DNA of 64,000 bases from Dipteronia dyeriana (Eukaryota; Streptophyta; Magnoliopsida; Sapindales; Sapindaceae): positions 22,144,501 through 22,208,500 of the forward strand of contig CM065295.1 of NCBI GenBank assembly GCA_032871835.1. Reading direction: 5' to 3'. Under the pieces are notes generated by a model that had not been told where the DNA came from, searched no databases, and saw only the letters and a list, made by a program, of their open reading frames with translations. Below are positions 23,291 through 34,856 of this stretch, in pieces (positions within the stretch are counted from its first letter, which is position 1; each line of letters opens with the position of its first letter). Made by a program: the position numbers and the translations under genes.

Positions 23291-23366
23291 CTCCAACGGT
23301 TGGAAATCAATTCCAGCCATTGGCTGACGTCAGCCAACGGCTAGAATTGATTTCTAGCCGTTGGAG
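23291..23366. repeat. Near-perfect 76-bp palindrome in the hAT 5' region
   Basis: Two 38-base arms meet at GAC|GTC (centre 23328/23329) with only four mismatches and no loop. The arms contain the CCAACGGCTAGAATTGATTT motif. It lies between the GC-rich subterminal zone and the TATA box. It could form a cruciform or hairpin RNA, or serve as a dense transposase-binding site. Confidence 0.85.
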
Positions 23367-23435
23367 GAAATAAAAATTACCAAAACCCGTCCTACAATCT
23401 TTTAAATTACATTTTGACCCACAAATCAAATTTTT

Positions 23436-24213
23436 CTATAAATACTTCCATCCATTTCATTTTCCATTAACTCTCTCTATCATTCTTTCAATCTCTCATT
23501 CTCTCAAATCTCAATCTCTAATATATTCTCCAATTCTCTAAACTTTTTCATTCATTTTGGTTATTACTTTCTCTACAAAATTCTCTACGTTTTCCACCAA
23601 CATACCAAATTTTAAAGGTACAATTTTGTTATTACTTTTGGTCTAACATATTCTCATAGTAAATTTATATGTTTATGTTTAGATTTGAGTTACTTAATGA
23701 AAACATTATCTATTTAGTTAGTTAGTTTATCAATTTTTGGGCTTTAATGTTAATATTATTTGTTTAGTTCATTAAGATTTTCAAGTTTAGTAGTAATTTT
23801 AATATTTGTTATTAATAAATTTAGAAAGTTAATTTGTATTACTGAAATTACTTTTTGTAATAAGTAAATGATGAATGTTAAGTGTAGTAATTACGTTTGA
23901 TATTGTTTTTTTCATAAATTAAAATTTTTCATTTGTAGATTATGATAGTAAATTTAAGAGTAGTGGTTCAAATCATCAATTTTATGTTAGTAAATTTATC
24001 AATTTTATTTGTAGTAGTGAACTAGTGAATTTAAAATTTTATGTTAGTAAATTATGATTTTTTTTGTTTATTTAATTTGTTTTTTAAGTAAATAAATTAT
24101 TGTAAGTGTCGTATTAGTTATAGTAATTATTGTTAGTAAATTAAGATTACTGTTAGTAAATATTGATTTTTAATTTGACTATTAACTACTATAGTGCTCA
24201 TATTTTTATTCAG
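23436..24213 (+). promoter_or_regulatory. TATA box, leader and leader intron of the hAT mini-gene
   Basis: CTATAAATAC at 23436-23445 is a good TATA box, followed by a pyrimidine-rich leader (CTCTCTATCATTCTTTC). An intron is predicted from AAAG|GTACAA (intron begins 23618) to TTTATTCAG (ends 24213), just 3 bases before the ATG at 24217. The region between is AT/T-rich like a plant intron. Confidence 0.55.
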
Positions 24214-24216
24214 ATA

Positions 24217-24483
24217 ATGGATCCTAACCAGCAGCCTTATTTTCCGGACGGTTTGAATATGCTCAACGATGAATTTGATATTTCAGAACACACCAGTGGA
24301 CGCATAATTGAACCAAGAAGAAGTTGTTTGTCTCCAGAGATGGTGGAGGTATTAACATGCCTTCGGGATTGGGAGCATGCTAAAAAAAGGTTACAAAATC
24401 TAACTGTAGATAAAGAACTTAATCTAAATTTCGACAATCTATATATTGATGACCCTTCAGGTAGTGGCCAGGGCCAGAACTAG
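24217..24483 (+). CDS. hAT mini-protein: transposase start joined to its C-terminal tail
   Basis: The ORF has 88 codons from an ATG directly after the predicted leader intron (MDPNQQPYFPDG). Its middle, RSCLSPEMVEVLTCLRDWEH (residues about 46-65), resembles the end of the hAT C-terminal dimerisation domain. The N-terminal start looks like a natural transposase N-terminus. The zinc-finger, catalytic core and most of the dimerisation region are absent, so it cannot transpose on its own. The frame is kept across the deletion. It may be a chance remnant, or it may make a small dimerising or inhibitory peptide. Confidence 0.5.
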   Translation: MDPNQQPYFPDGLNMLNDEFDISEHTSGRIIEPRRSCLSPEMVEVLTCLRDWEHAKKRLQNLTVDKELNLNFDNLYIDDPSGSGQGQN

Positions 24484-26144
24484 GTTATACTTTTACATAT
24501 ATATTTATTATTTATTTGTAAGTTGCAAAACGGTTGCACTCTTTTTCCCTTACCAAGTTTTTATCCCACTGGATTTTTCTTGGTAAGGTTTTTAATGAGG
24601 CAATCATGTAGATATGTATTACTGAATTCTATAAGTGAAAAATAAATAAATAAATAAAAAATTGTTCGTTCTCTTTATTCATTTCAAATCATAATAATTG
24701 TTCGTTCTCTTCATTCATTTTAAATTCTAAACCCTTAACCATAAACTATAAATCCTAAACCATATACCCTAAATCCAAAAAAACGTAATTTGGAAAAAAA
24801 ATTGGACCAAAAAACTAACCCGCCGGACCAGGCCCGTTAGGCCTGGCCCGCCCGCCTGAGGCAAACCGGCGTGCCGTGCCGTGCCGGGCCTGCTTCTCTG
24901 GAAACAGGCCGGACCGGGCCGGCCCCCGACACTATCGCGTGCCAGGCCCAGCCAGGCATGTTTCCAGAAATGGACTGGCCAGGGGCGTCCCTAATGGGCC
25001 GGACCAGTCCATTTTTACACCACTAGAGATGAGGATGAGGGATAATATTCAAGAATCGGGATGAGGATGGAAACAAAATCTTATACATGAAACGAAGCGG
25101 GATGGGGACGGGGGAAGCACTCCCCGCCCCCGATATATATATATATAATATTTAGATTTTTAATATCATTTCAAATTAATTTTTAACATAAATAGCTAAA
25201 CTTTAGAAATTTATTTATTTTATAGAATATTTGATTTTGAACTAAATATAAATTTCTTCCTTTTTTTCTTTGTTTTAAATTGTAATTTTTAAATATATAA
25301 TTATATTAGATGAAAAATGAAACAGATATAAAAAAAGCTCACCCAACAGGGAATCCCTACCTCGATCCCGTTTCTCTTGATACCGGGATGAGAACATGGA
25401 CAGGAATGAGGATGGTTTTGGAGGACGTTCCAATTTAATGCTTCTCCGAACAGGAGTGCTAGAAGGCTAGAAGTTAATATATGTTCGGAGGACTGCAATA
25501 AGGCTAGAAGTTTAATGTGAAAAACTTATTGATGTCCATGTATCAACGCATGAACTGAGAAAGTGGGTTGAGGGAGAGAATCCAGTACTCCTCATGTGTT
25601 TGTTCCCGTGTTTGATCTTCTTCTCTCCTTGTATTACATCTCAGCTATTTCTTCATCTTTTTATAAAGTGATTATATGGTTATGATATGAATTGTTTTAT
25701 TCTATTAATTTATAGGATTGTGTTAAATTATATCTTAAATATAGATGTTAACAATCGAAAATATATATCTAAAATGGAAAATATTTATTACATCTATTAT
25801 TTTGATCAATGTAATAAATAATTAAATTATATATTTACAATAAATGTTTTATTTTTTATTAAATTTTTTATTTTTTATTTATATTTAGGATACAGATTAA
25901 CACTACCCTTTTACGAATAATCAATCAAACAGATCATAAAGTAATAGAATATTCGAAACGAGTTGGTTTTATGGTATATTCCACTAGAAAAGTTGTGTCA
26001 AGTTCCAAGTTCCAGCTGCTGGTTTTTCTGCCAAGTGTTGTGCGTTTATTAAAAAAAAAAATAGAACATCTCTAAAAAAGAAGAAAGGAAATAGGAAAAG
26101 GAAAAAAAAAAGTTTTGATTTTTCCGAGTAAATTGACTTAGCGT

Positions 26145-26400
26145 GGATCGCCGTCGTTTTGCCACGTGTAGATATCCGAGGCAGTCATGCACCGACCTTG
26201 AGTTTTATAAATATCCATTAAAATATTGACAAAAAAAAAGTTACGTGGAAGGCTAAGAATCCGACACGTGGAATACTTCTCAGGCAAGAAATGATCAGAA
26301 AATTTTGTTTTGTTACATCCACTAGAAATAACCAATAATAGATTACCACGTATGAATGAGTGAGAAGCGTGTCTATTTCAGTTGATACACGTGTGGTTGC
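26145..26400. promoter_or_regulatory. Cluster of G-box/ABRE-like ACGTG motifs
   Basis: Within 255 bases lie GCCACGTGTAG (about 26160), TTACGTGGAA (about 26243), GACACGTGGAA (about 26263), CCACGTATG (about 26346) and ACACGTGTGG (about 26386). Such CACGTG cores bind plant bZIP and bHLH factors. No gene start is recognised nearby, so this may be a relic promoter or part of a transposon. Confidence 0.3.
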
Positions 26401-27164
26401 TTATAACAAACTGTTAACCGTTTTAGTTGAACCGAAAATTTGAAATGACCCTACAGTTAAACTCAATAGTTGGTCTAAAATGGTAGTTGTTTGATAGCTT
26501 GGTTCTCCATGTAAGATTTGATTTTGTGGTTTGTTAGGAATATATATATATATACGGTTAGTTCTGATCGAAGATATATCGATCTCTTATATGTGGATTA
26601 TTGAATTTAAATGCTTTAATATCTTTTAATCCAATGATCAATGTATAAGGTATTGATATATATCAGTTCAAACTAATAATAGAAGGACTATATACATAAA
26701 AGTCAATGTCTATAGATGTAGATTCATCAGTGTATTGTATGTGTACCATTAAATTTATAAAGTTTCACTCAAAGTGTATATACTTGATAAAGTTTCTTTA
26801 TAATCAGTGGTCCACACACAATACACTGATATAAATTATATCAGTACATATCGAGGAGAAAAGAACTATAATATATGTAATGTCAGACGTTTCAATATTT
26901 TTCTAAATTCTATCAAAAATAATGTAAAACGTGAGATACTAATATCACATCAGTCACTACATAATCTCATGATTTATAATATGTTGATATCTTATATACT
27001 ACAACATATATAATAGAATTTGAAACGTCTAGTATTACTTTTATATAAATAACATTTCATTGAAATAAACAAGAAACGGTCTTATTTAACGCTCGGTAAA
27101 TATAACTTTACAATAAAAAAATTGTTTTATATACATTTTTTTAATAAAAAAAATTGCATTTATA

Positions 27165-27290
27165 CATCCGTTCTTAGCTTGGGTGGTATAGACGTCATTT
27201 TTCACATTAGTGGTAGAAGGTTCGATTTCCATATAATATTGTGGAAATAAATATCAGTTTATGCATGGAATGTTTAATAGGTGAAAAAGT
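27165..27290 (+). repeat. SINE-like element with pol III promoter boxes
   Basis: An A-box-like TAGCTTGGGTGGTATAG (27175-27191) and a B-box GGTTCGATTTCC (27219-27230) are correctly spaced for a tRNA-derived pol III promoter. It is too divergent to be a tRNA gene. The 3' end is unclear. Confidence 0.55.
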
Positions 27291-29292
27291 GTCATGAGAT
27301 TTCAAAGCCCTTAATTTATGGGTGTAATTTTTTTTTATGCTTTAAATTATCACACTTTAGTCGGTGGATGTGGATATGATAGGTTAATTTTAAAGGGTAA
27401 AACCATTTAGAGATTTTGACGGTCATCTTTGTTTTTGTTGCTTTCATCCCAAACTTGAGGGAAACGAATAACATAAGATATTCTAATCGAGGTCCTTAAA
27501 TTAGGGGAGGAAGAGGAGGCAACATGCCATGTGGCCATGTATACCTAGTATTGGTTGAAATGTTGTAAGGATTTCTCAATTCAATGGGCATTATTTTTTT
27601 CTAGTATTACGATGAAATTCAGGGTTTTTGTTTTTTAAGAGTTCTAGTACTTATTCTAATAAATGCTACAGTTCAACGTCTAGCGGCTAGTTGGCGTCTA
27701 GACGGTGTTTAGGTGATCGATAATTTATTTATTTTTAATTATTATTCTTACATATAAAATCAATATTTAATCTTTTTTTTAAATCAATATTTAAATTTTA
27801 AACAATATAACTAGCATATAAAAATAACTTTGACTCTATCTGAACTAATTTATCGATAAAATAGATCAATAAAATGGACAAATCGTTAGTTTTTTCATCT
27901 GCCACCTAATAAGTCCCATTTTGTTCTAATCGAGATGGTCGAAGGTTCCCCGGCGCTTAGGTGGACACCTAGACGGCACGTATTTTCAAACATTGTTTAA
28001 ACCTATAATCCCATTATGTAGGTGTAGAAATTTACCACTAGACCAACATTATCTCATCAATTCAATGGTTTTTTTTTCGTGGTGTTTGTTTGTTTATTTG
28101 GTGAAATCAATGATAAAATAGAACGAGGATCCCTCGTTGCATCGTTTTTTTTTCCTTAAAAAAACAAAATAAAACATGTTACAAGGATCCCTTTGGAATC
28201 ATGATTACATTAAAATGGTAGATTAAGATTCATAACCTCCAGGGACGGATCCAAAAAATATTTGTAGACTGGACTAAATTATATATATAAATATATTTTT
28301 TTCTCAGTACACACGAGTAGTATATAGTCAACTCATGAGCTATCAATTATTGGATTTATCTATTTTTCTAGTCAATATATTATAATACTTAATTAGTCGC
28401 TCAAAAACTCTCACATTGAATTGTTTAGATAATATATTTAAATATTTAATCAATGACTCACAGACCCTCACATTGTTTTGTTTGTCAATATATATCTGTT
28501 TTTAAATATATTATACAAATTATGAAAATTTACTATTAATAACCGGTTTGAATGGTTTTAAATAACAATAGAACAAAATGAAATGAATCTAAATCGTACA
28601 ATCAAAATATTGAAATAAAAATAAGGAAATATCATATATAAAACAAACATAAAATAATACTTTTGTTAATTGTGATCGATTGTTTGTAATTTTTATTATT
28701 GACATTTGGTTTTAAGTTATGATAAATAAATGAAATAAATTATACTAATGGTAGGGGATGTTAGTTCAATTATAAAGAAAATTTGCATATAAATATAATT
28801 AAACATAATATTAGTGGTGTTTGAGCAATTAATTATAATATATATATAGAGAGGGCTGCCCGGCTATACATTCTTACGCCATTGATAACCTCTTGATTTG
28901 GAATCCGAGTCATTTCCGAATTTGACTATTAAATTTGAAAATTAAAACTTATGGCCACCTCCATTGCCGGTGATGAATTGAACCTCCTCCGGCTACCAAA
29001 AAATGACTTTAAATATTATCCAACAAATTTAGACGTGCTGCGGAGGTCGGTGATGTAAGACTTGTGTTATTGAAAGCTAAGATTAACAAAATCCATTCCA
29101 AAATCTACAAAATCTCAATGCAGAGCTCTGTGACACGTTAAGTGAGAGTCGTAGGACTGATACCCTTACGAGAACAATATCTTGAACTGGATGTGACAAT
29201 TAGAGAACATTTGAACTGATTTCTAGAAATGCACACTGCGCATGTCAAAGTATTTCACTAAATGATTTTTTCAAGTGTTCATCTTTAACGAT

Positions 29293-29474
29293 AGGATGAG
29301 GTTGGTTTGATCCGGTAGTTTACCTGTCACTTACATTATGAGATTAAGGGTTCCAGTAGGATGAGGTTGGTTTGATCCGGTGGTTTACCCTTAACACTTA
29401 CATCATGAGATTAAGGGTTCGAGTTTACCCCTCCCCCAAATCAAGAATTATTGTTATATTTCAACAAAAAAAAA
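29293..29474 (+). repeat. SINE with a tandemly duplicated head
   Basis: A 64-bp unit starting TAGGATGAGGTTGGTTTGAT occurs at 29293 and again at 29357, each with ATGAGATTAAGGGTTC. The second unit continues through a B-box-like GGTTCGAG and CCCCTCCCCC to a short poly(A) run (about 29464-29474). It is the same family as the remnant at 491-572. Confidence 0.65.
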
Positions 29475-29755
29475 TCATCTGCATTTGAAAATTTTCTGTC
29501 CTTGTAGATCTTTTTACATAGGAAAATAAAAATACAATGAGGTTTTAGTTTTTATTTATATGAATTTCAAAACAATGAGAAAATATACAGCACAATACGA
29601 TAGATTTCCCCCCTTTTTTTTTTCTCTCATCATATCTAATTTACAGCACTCTAGTCTTTTACAGTGGAAATACAGGACTTTTTGTAGGTTAAGATTTAAC
29701 AAAGCCTATCTAATGTTAAAGCTTACAACACATTTACTCTGCCACGGTTAGGATT

Positions 29756-32700
29756 TTATTTGTTGCTGCTGTAAACACCCAACACAGACTGTATACAAGA
29801 AAACATATACCAAATAAATAGATTAGAAGTGAATCATGTATAGAAAAATCGACAGTGTCATCAAATGACTTGTACTCTTTCACATAAGAGAGGGCATATA
29901 TGTGGAACTTACCATATTAAGAAGACGGAGGGCAGCAGGCCTCGTAAATTTTCTGGCAAAAAGGAAGCACGCGGAAGGTTTCCCTTTGCTACTACACCAT
30001 TCTCTTCTGTATTCAGTCTCATAATAGATATTGTCAATTTCCTGCCAAAATCATAGAAGTTGATTACATTTTCAGACCTCACTGGATGAGTAATCATAGT
30101 TTGAGCTCAAGTTCAGATTTTTCAACTTTCTGAAATTAGTCTACAACCATATAGACTGTAGTTGGAATCAATTTGCCAAATCACTTGGGCTCAGATTGAA
30201 CACACATATAATACCGGGGATCGTAAAGTAGTTACTTTCCTGTGATTTGGTTTACAAATTGTGATTCCCGAACCCTCAAATCAAGTGAACTTCTAGACCA
30301 ATTTAGCCAGTCTCACTGCTTGTCCCCTCAAGACTCAATTGAATTTTCACAGGCAAGAACTAAATGAACAATATAAAAGTTTAAAGCTCTACTATAGGAG
30401 TACTTATAATTTATGTGACAGATGAAAGATAGAGCCAGTGAGAGAGAAAAATACCTTCATAGATTGTATGAGCATGGGAGTAGCATCAGAATACTTGTAA
30501 GTCACAGGATGCCATCCACGGCGTTCACGGTCTTTGGATGACGATAGATCCCATGAAGAATATGTCAACGATCTTCTAGTTATTCCTCCTTCCAGACCTT
30601 CATGCTGCATTTGAAAAGCAACCATTTCAGACAGGGAAATGGTACTACTCTATGAAAAGCAGTTTTACTGGCCTTATAATTTGAGCAGTCCTCTATTTTC
30701 CATAATTTTCTTATTAAATTTTGCAATCAGATTGCTTTAAAAAGGTGAAATGGTATTACTACAAAAAGAGCACTGTTATTGGAACTTCTTTGTTAGCTGC
30801 CCTCCATTTTCCAAGCATTCACAAATTATAACATACTATCGGATTCACGATGTGGTAAGCACGAAGCTCAAAAAAGGGTGCCAAGAACACTGCCAGTTTC
30901 ATGTATCCGGTAGTGTGCACGTTACTATTCACTTGAAGAATAATTCTATAATAAAGGCTACGCATAACTGTTTATCCAAAAAAGAAGAAATATAAAAAAT
31001 AAAAACAAAGGTGAGAGAGAATTGAACTTACAGCCAGTAATGTCTGAACGTAATGTTCATCTGGTATACAATTATGCTCCTTGGATGGATCAGTCGGCTG
31101 AAAAGAATTATCAACAAAAGTACATTAAGACCTCATTTATTGAAAACATCTTCAAGAGAGTTTTAATTAGTACTGCATGGCATTCCAAGATAACTTACAA
31201 ATGAGCGATCCCTCCAAAATTCAGGTAGTGATTTCCTCTGCATAATCACAATAGATTGAACAGAGACAAATCAGACTATAACGAGTCATCAACCATACAA
31301 AGAAACTTAAAATGATGAACTTGACAATAGTGAGAAAAAAGTTAGTAGGCCTTTTGCTCATAATGTAATCATTAATAGCTTCAGTCTTAATGGCTTCCCT
31401 AAGGAAAGCAGGGTTTCTCCTTCGTATACTCTCCGCTATACTTGAGACGGTCATTTTGTTGCAATGTTCATTTTCTAGACAATATGATCACCTAGTGTTT
31501 TATGGAATTCATAATCCTAAGACGAGCAGATAGCTTACCCTGCAATGTTGTTGAAATATTGGGAAGACAGTGGTGTCATTCACAACAGCCTCTGCATGCT
31601 TTCTGGTCAGAACCACCCACTGCAAGAAGAGAAAGCATGAGCTATAATCACTATTTTGTCGTCATATCCTCATTGAACTTGAGGAAACAGGCAAGACAGT
31701 ATCTTGAACTCTTACCTGAGATCCCTTCCTCCAGTTATCAACAGGAATAACAAGAGCCATTTTGGGATTGTAGCGGCCCTCCTTTGTATCAGCAAAGCTG
31801 CTTACAGCATTGCATTGACAAATATTATTAATAGTGATTCAAAACATAAAATTTTAACATTACATTTACCACAGTTTGTATATTCTGATGGAGATAATAA
31901 CAAAATCACCTCAAGGCAAAGGATGGTGCACAGTAAAACTTTAGTGAAAGCCAATGAAAAGAAATTCCTTTTATGAGGTTATGACAAAAGCACATTAGTA
32001 ATTAGACAGATGACTTCAGATTATGATAAAAGTAAATAATAATCTGCAAAATTAAAATATTGGTAGTGCTCCAGTACTGATTTTCTGTGAGAAGAAGAAA
32101 TTGTTTCCAATATAACATTCAGAGCCTGATGTCTTGGGCTAAGACTGACTAAAGAATGAATAAATGGGGATGCAACTTGTTGGACGAATAGCAACAAGGG
32201 GAATTCCAGAATCAATTGATGGTTCAAGATATACATATGCTTAAAAAGGGATTATATGGTACATGTAACTGTGGATGCATGATTGCTCAGAGTTCAGAGC
32301 AAAAAAGGAAGTGATATGCTTTGAAGGGGATTACATTGACCATAAATAGTAGCTTACATTTCTAAGCTCTCCTGTTTCACTAGACTCCCAAACTGTGAGT
32401 TGCAAGGTTTCTACTGCAAGTTTATGATGTAGCAATACGTAAACAATTGAATTCTAGAAGAGCTTCTAACTCACCACCCAGTATTAAACCGTTAACTAAA
32501 CGAGGGAAAAAGGAAAAGATACAAGGAACGCATCCCTGGTTGTAAAAACATATACGACATCCAAATATATTAACATGATACAGGACGAAAGTAGAATAAT
32601 CCACAGAAGAATGAATCGAATTTTCAACTTTGAATACTTCAAAATAACATGCGTTGTTGCAGCTATTTAAAGCTACTCTCTCATTTATGATGGACTGGCT

Positions 32701-33909
32701 CCTTAGAATAAGTAGAAACTCCTACAGCAATGAGATTCGGTTTCTAAATAGCATTCTCTTCTTCAGTTTCATTTTCTCTCTAGATATGAAGGGAACATGC
32801 AAATTGAAAATTGTTTTGAATAATTTGAAATAAATAATATTCTATAACAAACTGCAGCAGATGAATGATTAAAGACATGCCCAAAAAAGTATAGCCTGGA
32901 TGACTAACCTGTCTACAAAACTAGTTGAAGTCGACATGATGTAGTTGTACGTATAGCTGAAGTTGTAAAGAGGTATGCAACTGAGAAAAAAAAACACAAG
33001 CAACCGATATATTGTTAGCTAATGACAATACCCAAAAATAGCCTCCCATTGATTACCAAATGAAAAGAAAATGCACATGACTACGTAAACCAACAACAAC
33101 AAAAGTAATAGAGGCAATCCTTACCTGTCTGATACAAAAACGAATCGCTCATTAAAAGGATCCGAAAGTGCATGTCTAAGCAAGATACGCTCGGCCTCAA
33201 TCATGCTTGCTTCTCCCCAATCTATCTGGAAAAGAACATATGAACTAAACACTGTCATAAAAAAAGAAGTCTCTTTCAAATCATCCAATAAAACATAGAA
33301 TTCCACTCTACTCCGAAATAGTAAATCACAATTCACAATGCTGACCCAACAAAAGATTACCTGTATACTATCATTAAGCTGACGATTCAAAAAATAAACT
33401 GATCTTGTGGTCGCCTTATTGAACAGAAAACCAGGCCTAGAGTGAACAAAAATTGAGAAATTATCCTCCTCTCCCTGCAAAACTAGTCCTAATTAGTTAC
33501 ATTTGAACAGAAAATTTCTAGTGCATTCCTACTTATAATTCAAGTTTTCTCTTGCAAGGAAAAGCGAGCATAAACAGAAAGATAAAAAAAAAATGTCAAT
33601 GATGGATATGATAACACGCATTAATAGAAGGTAATCAAAATTGAATTGCTATTGAAATCATGCCTTGAAAAAGTGATCCCAAAACAAGTCGAGAGGAAGA
33701 CGATTTCTGGCGATAAAAAGGAAGGAGATTTTGGGTTTGGGAGAGAAACGAGGCTGTAGAGAGACAATCCGAGTGTACTGAGTCTGCGTCAACACCAGAC
33801 TGCCGAAACAGAATCCGACAAGAATCACCGCGAAAACCTTCCGCTTCCATTTGTAGCTAAGCTTCTGCTGTTGCTGTTGCTGCTGCTGCTGCGTCGCTTT
33901 TCGCTTCAT
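29756..33909 (-). CDS. GT14 glycosyltransferase (Core-2/I-branching, DUF266, BC10-like)
   Basis: Eleven exons join in frame: 33909-33664, 33474-33361, 33225-33125, 32980-32909, 31797-31716, 31619-31539, 31237-31199, 31097-31032, 30604-30455, 30041-29913 and 29788-29756, giving 370 aa. A poly-Gln run after the basic N-terminus is followed by one membrane segment (about residues 25-41), as in a type II Golgi protein. The lumenal domain has ISFLFIARNRLPLD, NFSIFVHSRPGF, DWGEASMIEAERILL, RFVFVSD, CIPLYNFSY, EGRYNPKM, WRKGSQWVVLTRKHA and CIPDEHYVQTLL, all typical of this plant family. BC10 of rice, a relative, affects cell-wall composition; the acceptor here is not known. Intron 1 has a GC donor (AAG|GCATGA); all others are GT-AG. 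Confidence 0.93.
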
Positions 33910-34100
33910 TTATCTTGGCGTTTTCAGTCCAATTCCACCACCATCTCCGATCAGAGTGTTCCAGTTCAAGATCCGAGGAGAATTGTTGAACTGAACACCA
34001 CGCGCCGCGTCAGAAGAGAAAGAGACTTGGGCTTGACTTGAGGTTGAGGTTGAGGTTGAGGAGTGAGTGTGTGAGAGATTTTAGTTATGGAGGAGGAGGA
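33910..34100 (-). promoter_or_regulatory. 5' leader region of the GT14 gene
   Basis: Upstream of the ATG, on the gene's strand, lies a CT-rich zone: runs of CCTCCTCCTCC near 34091-34110 and CAACCTCAACCTCAACCTC near 34041-34062. Such pyrimidine repeats are common in plant leaders and core promoters. No clear TATA box is seen. Confidence 0.45.
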
Positions 34101-34514
34101 GGAGGAGGAGTGATAATAAAGGTTATTATTATTATTTTGTTCTTTTTAGTTGCTTGCGAAGCAGGGGATCAGATGCCTCTTTATTGGGAAAGTGGAAACT
34201 ATCATATACTGATCTACTAATTAAACGCCGTTACACAGATGAGCCATACATAAATGGCTTCCAAATAAGGTGTTCGAAATTCTATTGATTACCACGTATA
34301 TATATAAGTAACCAAAAAAGTCAAGAGGATTTTAATATTTTTATTATTTTTATAAAAAAAAATCCTTTTTATTGATTTTTATTTTTAAAAACTAATTTTC
34401 TTTATAATTGTTTTTTCTCTATTTCCTTTTTCCTCTTCCTCATCTTCCCGGACCTCCGTCTTCTTTTTCATCTTCCCGACCTCCATCCTCTCCTTCTATA
34501 ATTTTTTTTAGTCT

Positions 34515-34856
34515 TGTGTGTTTAATTGTGTTAGATTTAGCGTGTTTAATTGTGTCTTGCACTGATGTATTTAATTGATTTACATCCGATCTTGCCATTG
34601 TGTGTTTAATTGATCTTTCCTGGTGTGTTTAATTGGTCCCCTGGTGTGTTTAATTGGTTTGTCATGCCATTACGTGTTTACATTGGTTTGTCATGCCATT
34701 ATGTGTTTAATTGATCTGTCCTAGTGTGTTTAATTGGTATGTCATTGTGTGTTTAATTGATTTACACTCTGTGTGTTTAATTGGGTTGTCGTTGTGTGTT
34801 TAATTGATTTGTCCTGGTGTATTTAATTGGATTGTCATAGTGTGTTTAATTGGTGG
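34515..34856 (+). repeat. Minisatellite based on GTGTGTTTAATTG
   Basis: The core GTGTTTAATTG (and close variants) occurs about 15 times in about 340 bases, spaced by 10-30 bases of TGTCCTGGT- or TGTCATGCCATT-like linkers. The copies vary, so it is an old array. No coding function. Confidence 0.85.

Larger units (their letters stand above)
23057..25025 (+). mobile_element. Internally deleted hAT transposon
   Basis: The terminal inverted repeats are TAGTGGTGTAAAAATGGAC at 23057 and its complement ending at 25025. They are flanked by a perfect 8-bp duplication GAGATGAG (23049-23056 and 25026-25033), diagnostic for hAT. Both subterminal zones (to about 23260 and from about 24820) are GC-rich with repeated GGCCGG/CCGGCC motifs, likely transposase binding sites. 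Inside are a TATA box, a leader intron, a short transposase-derived ORF and a tail. The perfect duplication suggests a fairly recent insertion. Confidence 0.92.
22985..25500. other. Older G-rich repeat split by the hAT insertion
   Basis: On both sides of the hAT element (22985-23056 and 25026-25140) lies unusually G-rich sequence of one kind (ACGGGACCAGGGCTCTGTGG; later GGGATGGGGACGGGGG), and similar C- and G-rich sequence recurs at 25350-25430. This is probably an older, unclassified DNA element into which the hAT jumped. Confidence 0.4.
25501..29755. other. Intergenic DNA with SINE and MITE remnants
   Basis: No protein gene is recognised in this 4-kb AT-rich stretch. It holds a cluster of ACGTG boxes (26145-26400), two SINEs (27165-27290 and 29293-29474) and a GC-richer repeat with CGTCTAGACGG / CACCTAGACGG near its ends (about 27660-27980). 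A reverse-strand tRNA-like motif (GGTCTAGTGGTAAA, about 28033-28046) is also present. The short ORFs show no known motif. Confidence 0.5.

Noticed and set aside
27175..27230. Possible tRNA gene
   Set aside because: A and B boxes are present, but no acceptor stem or anticodon arm pairs; it fits a SINE head.
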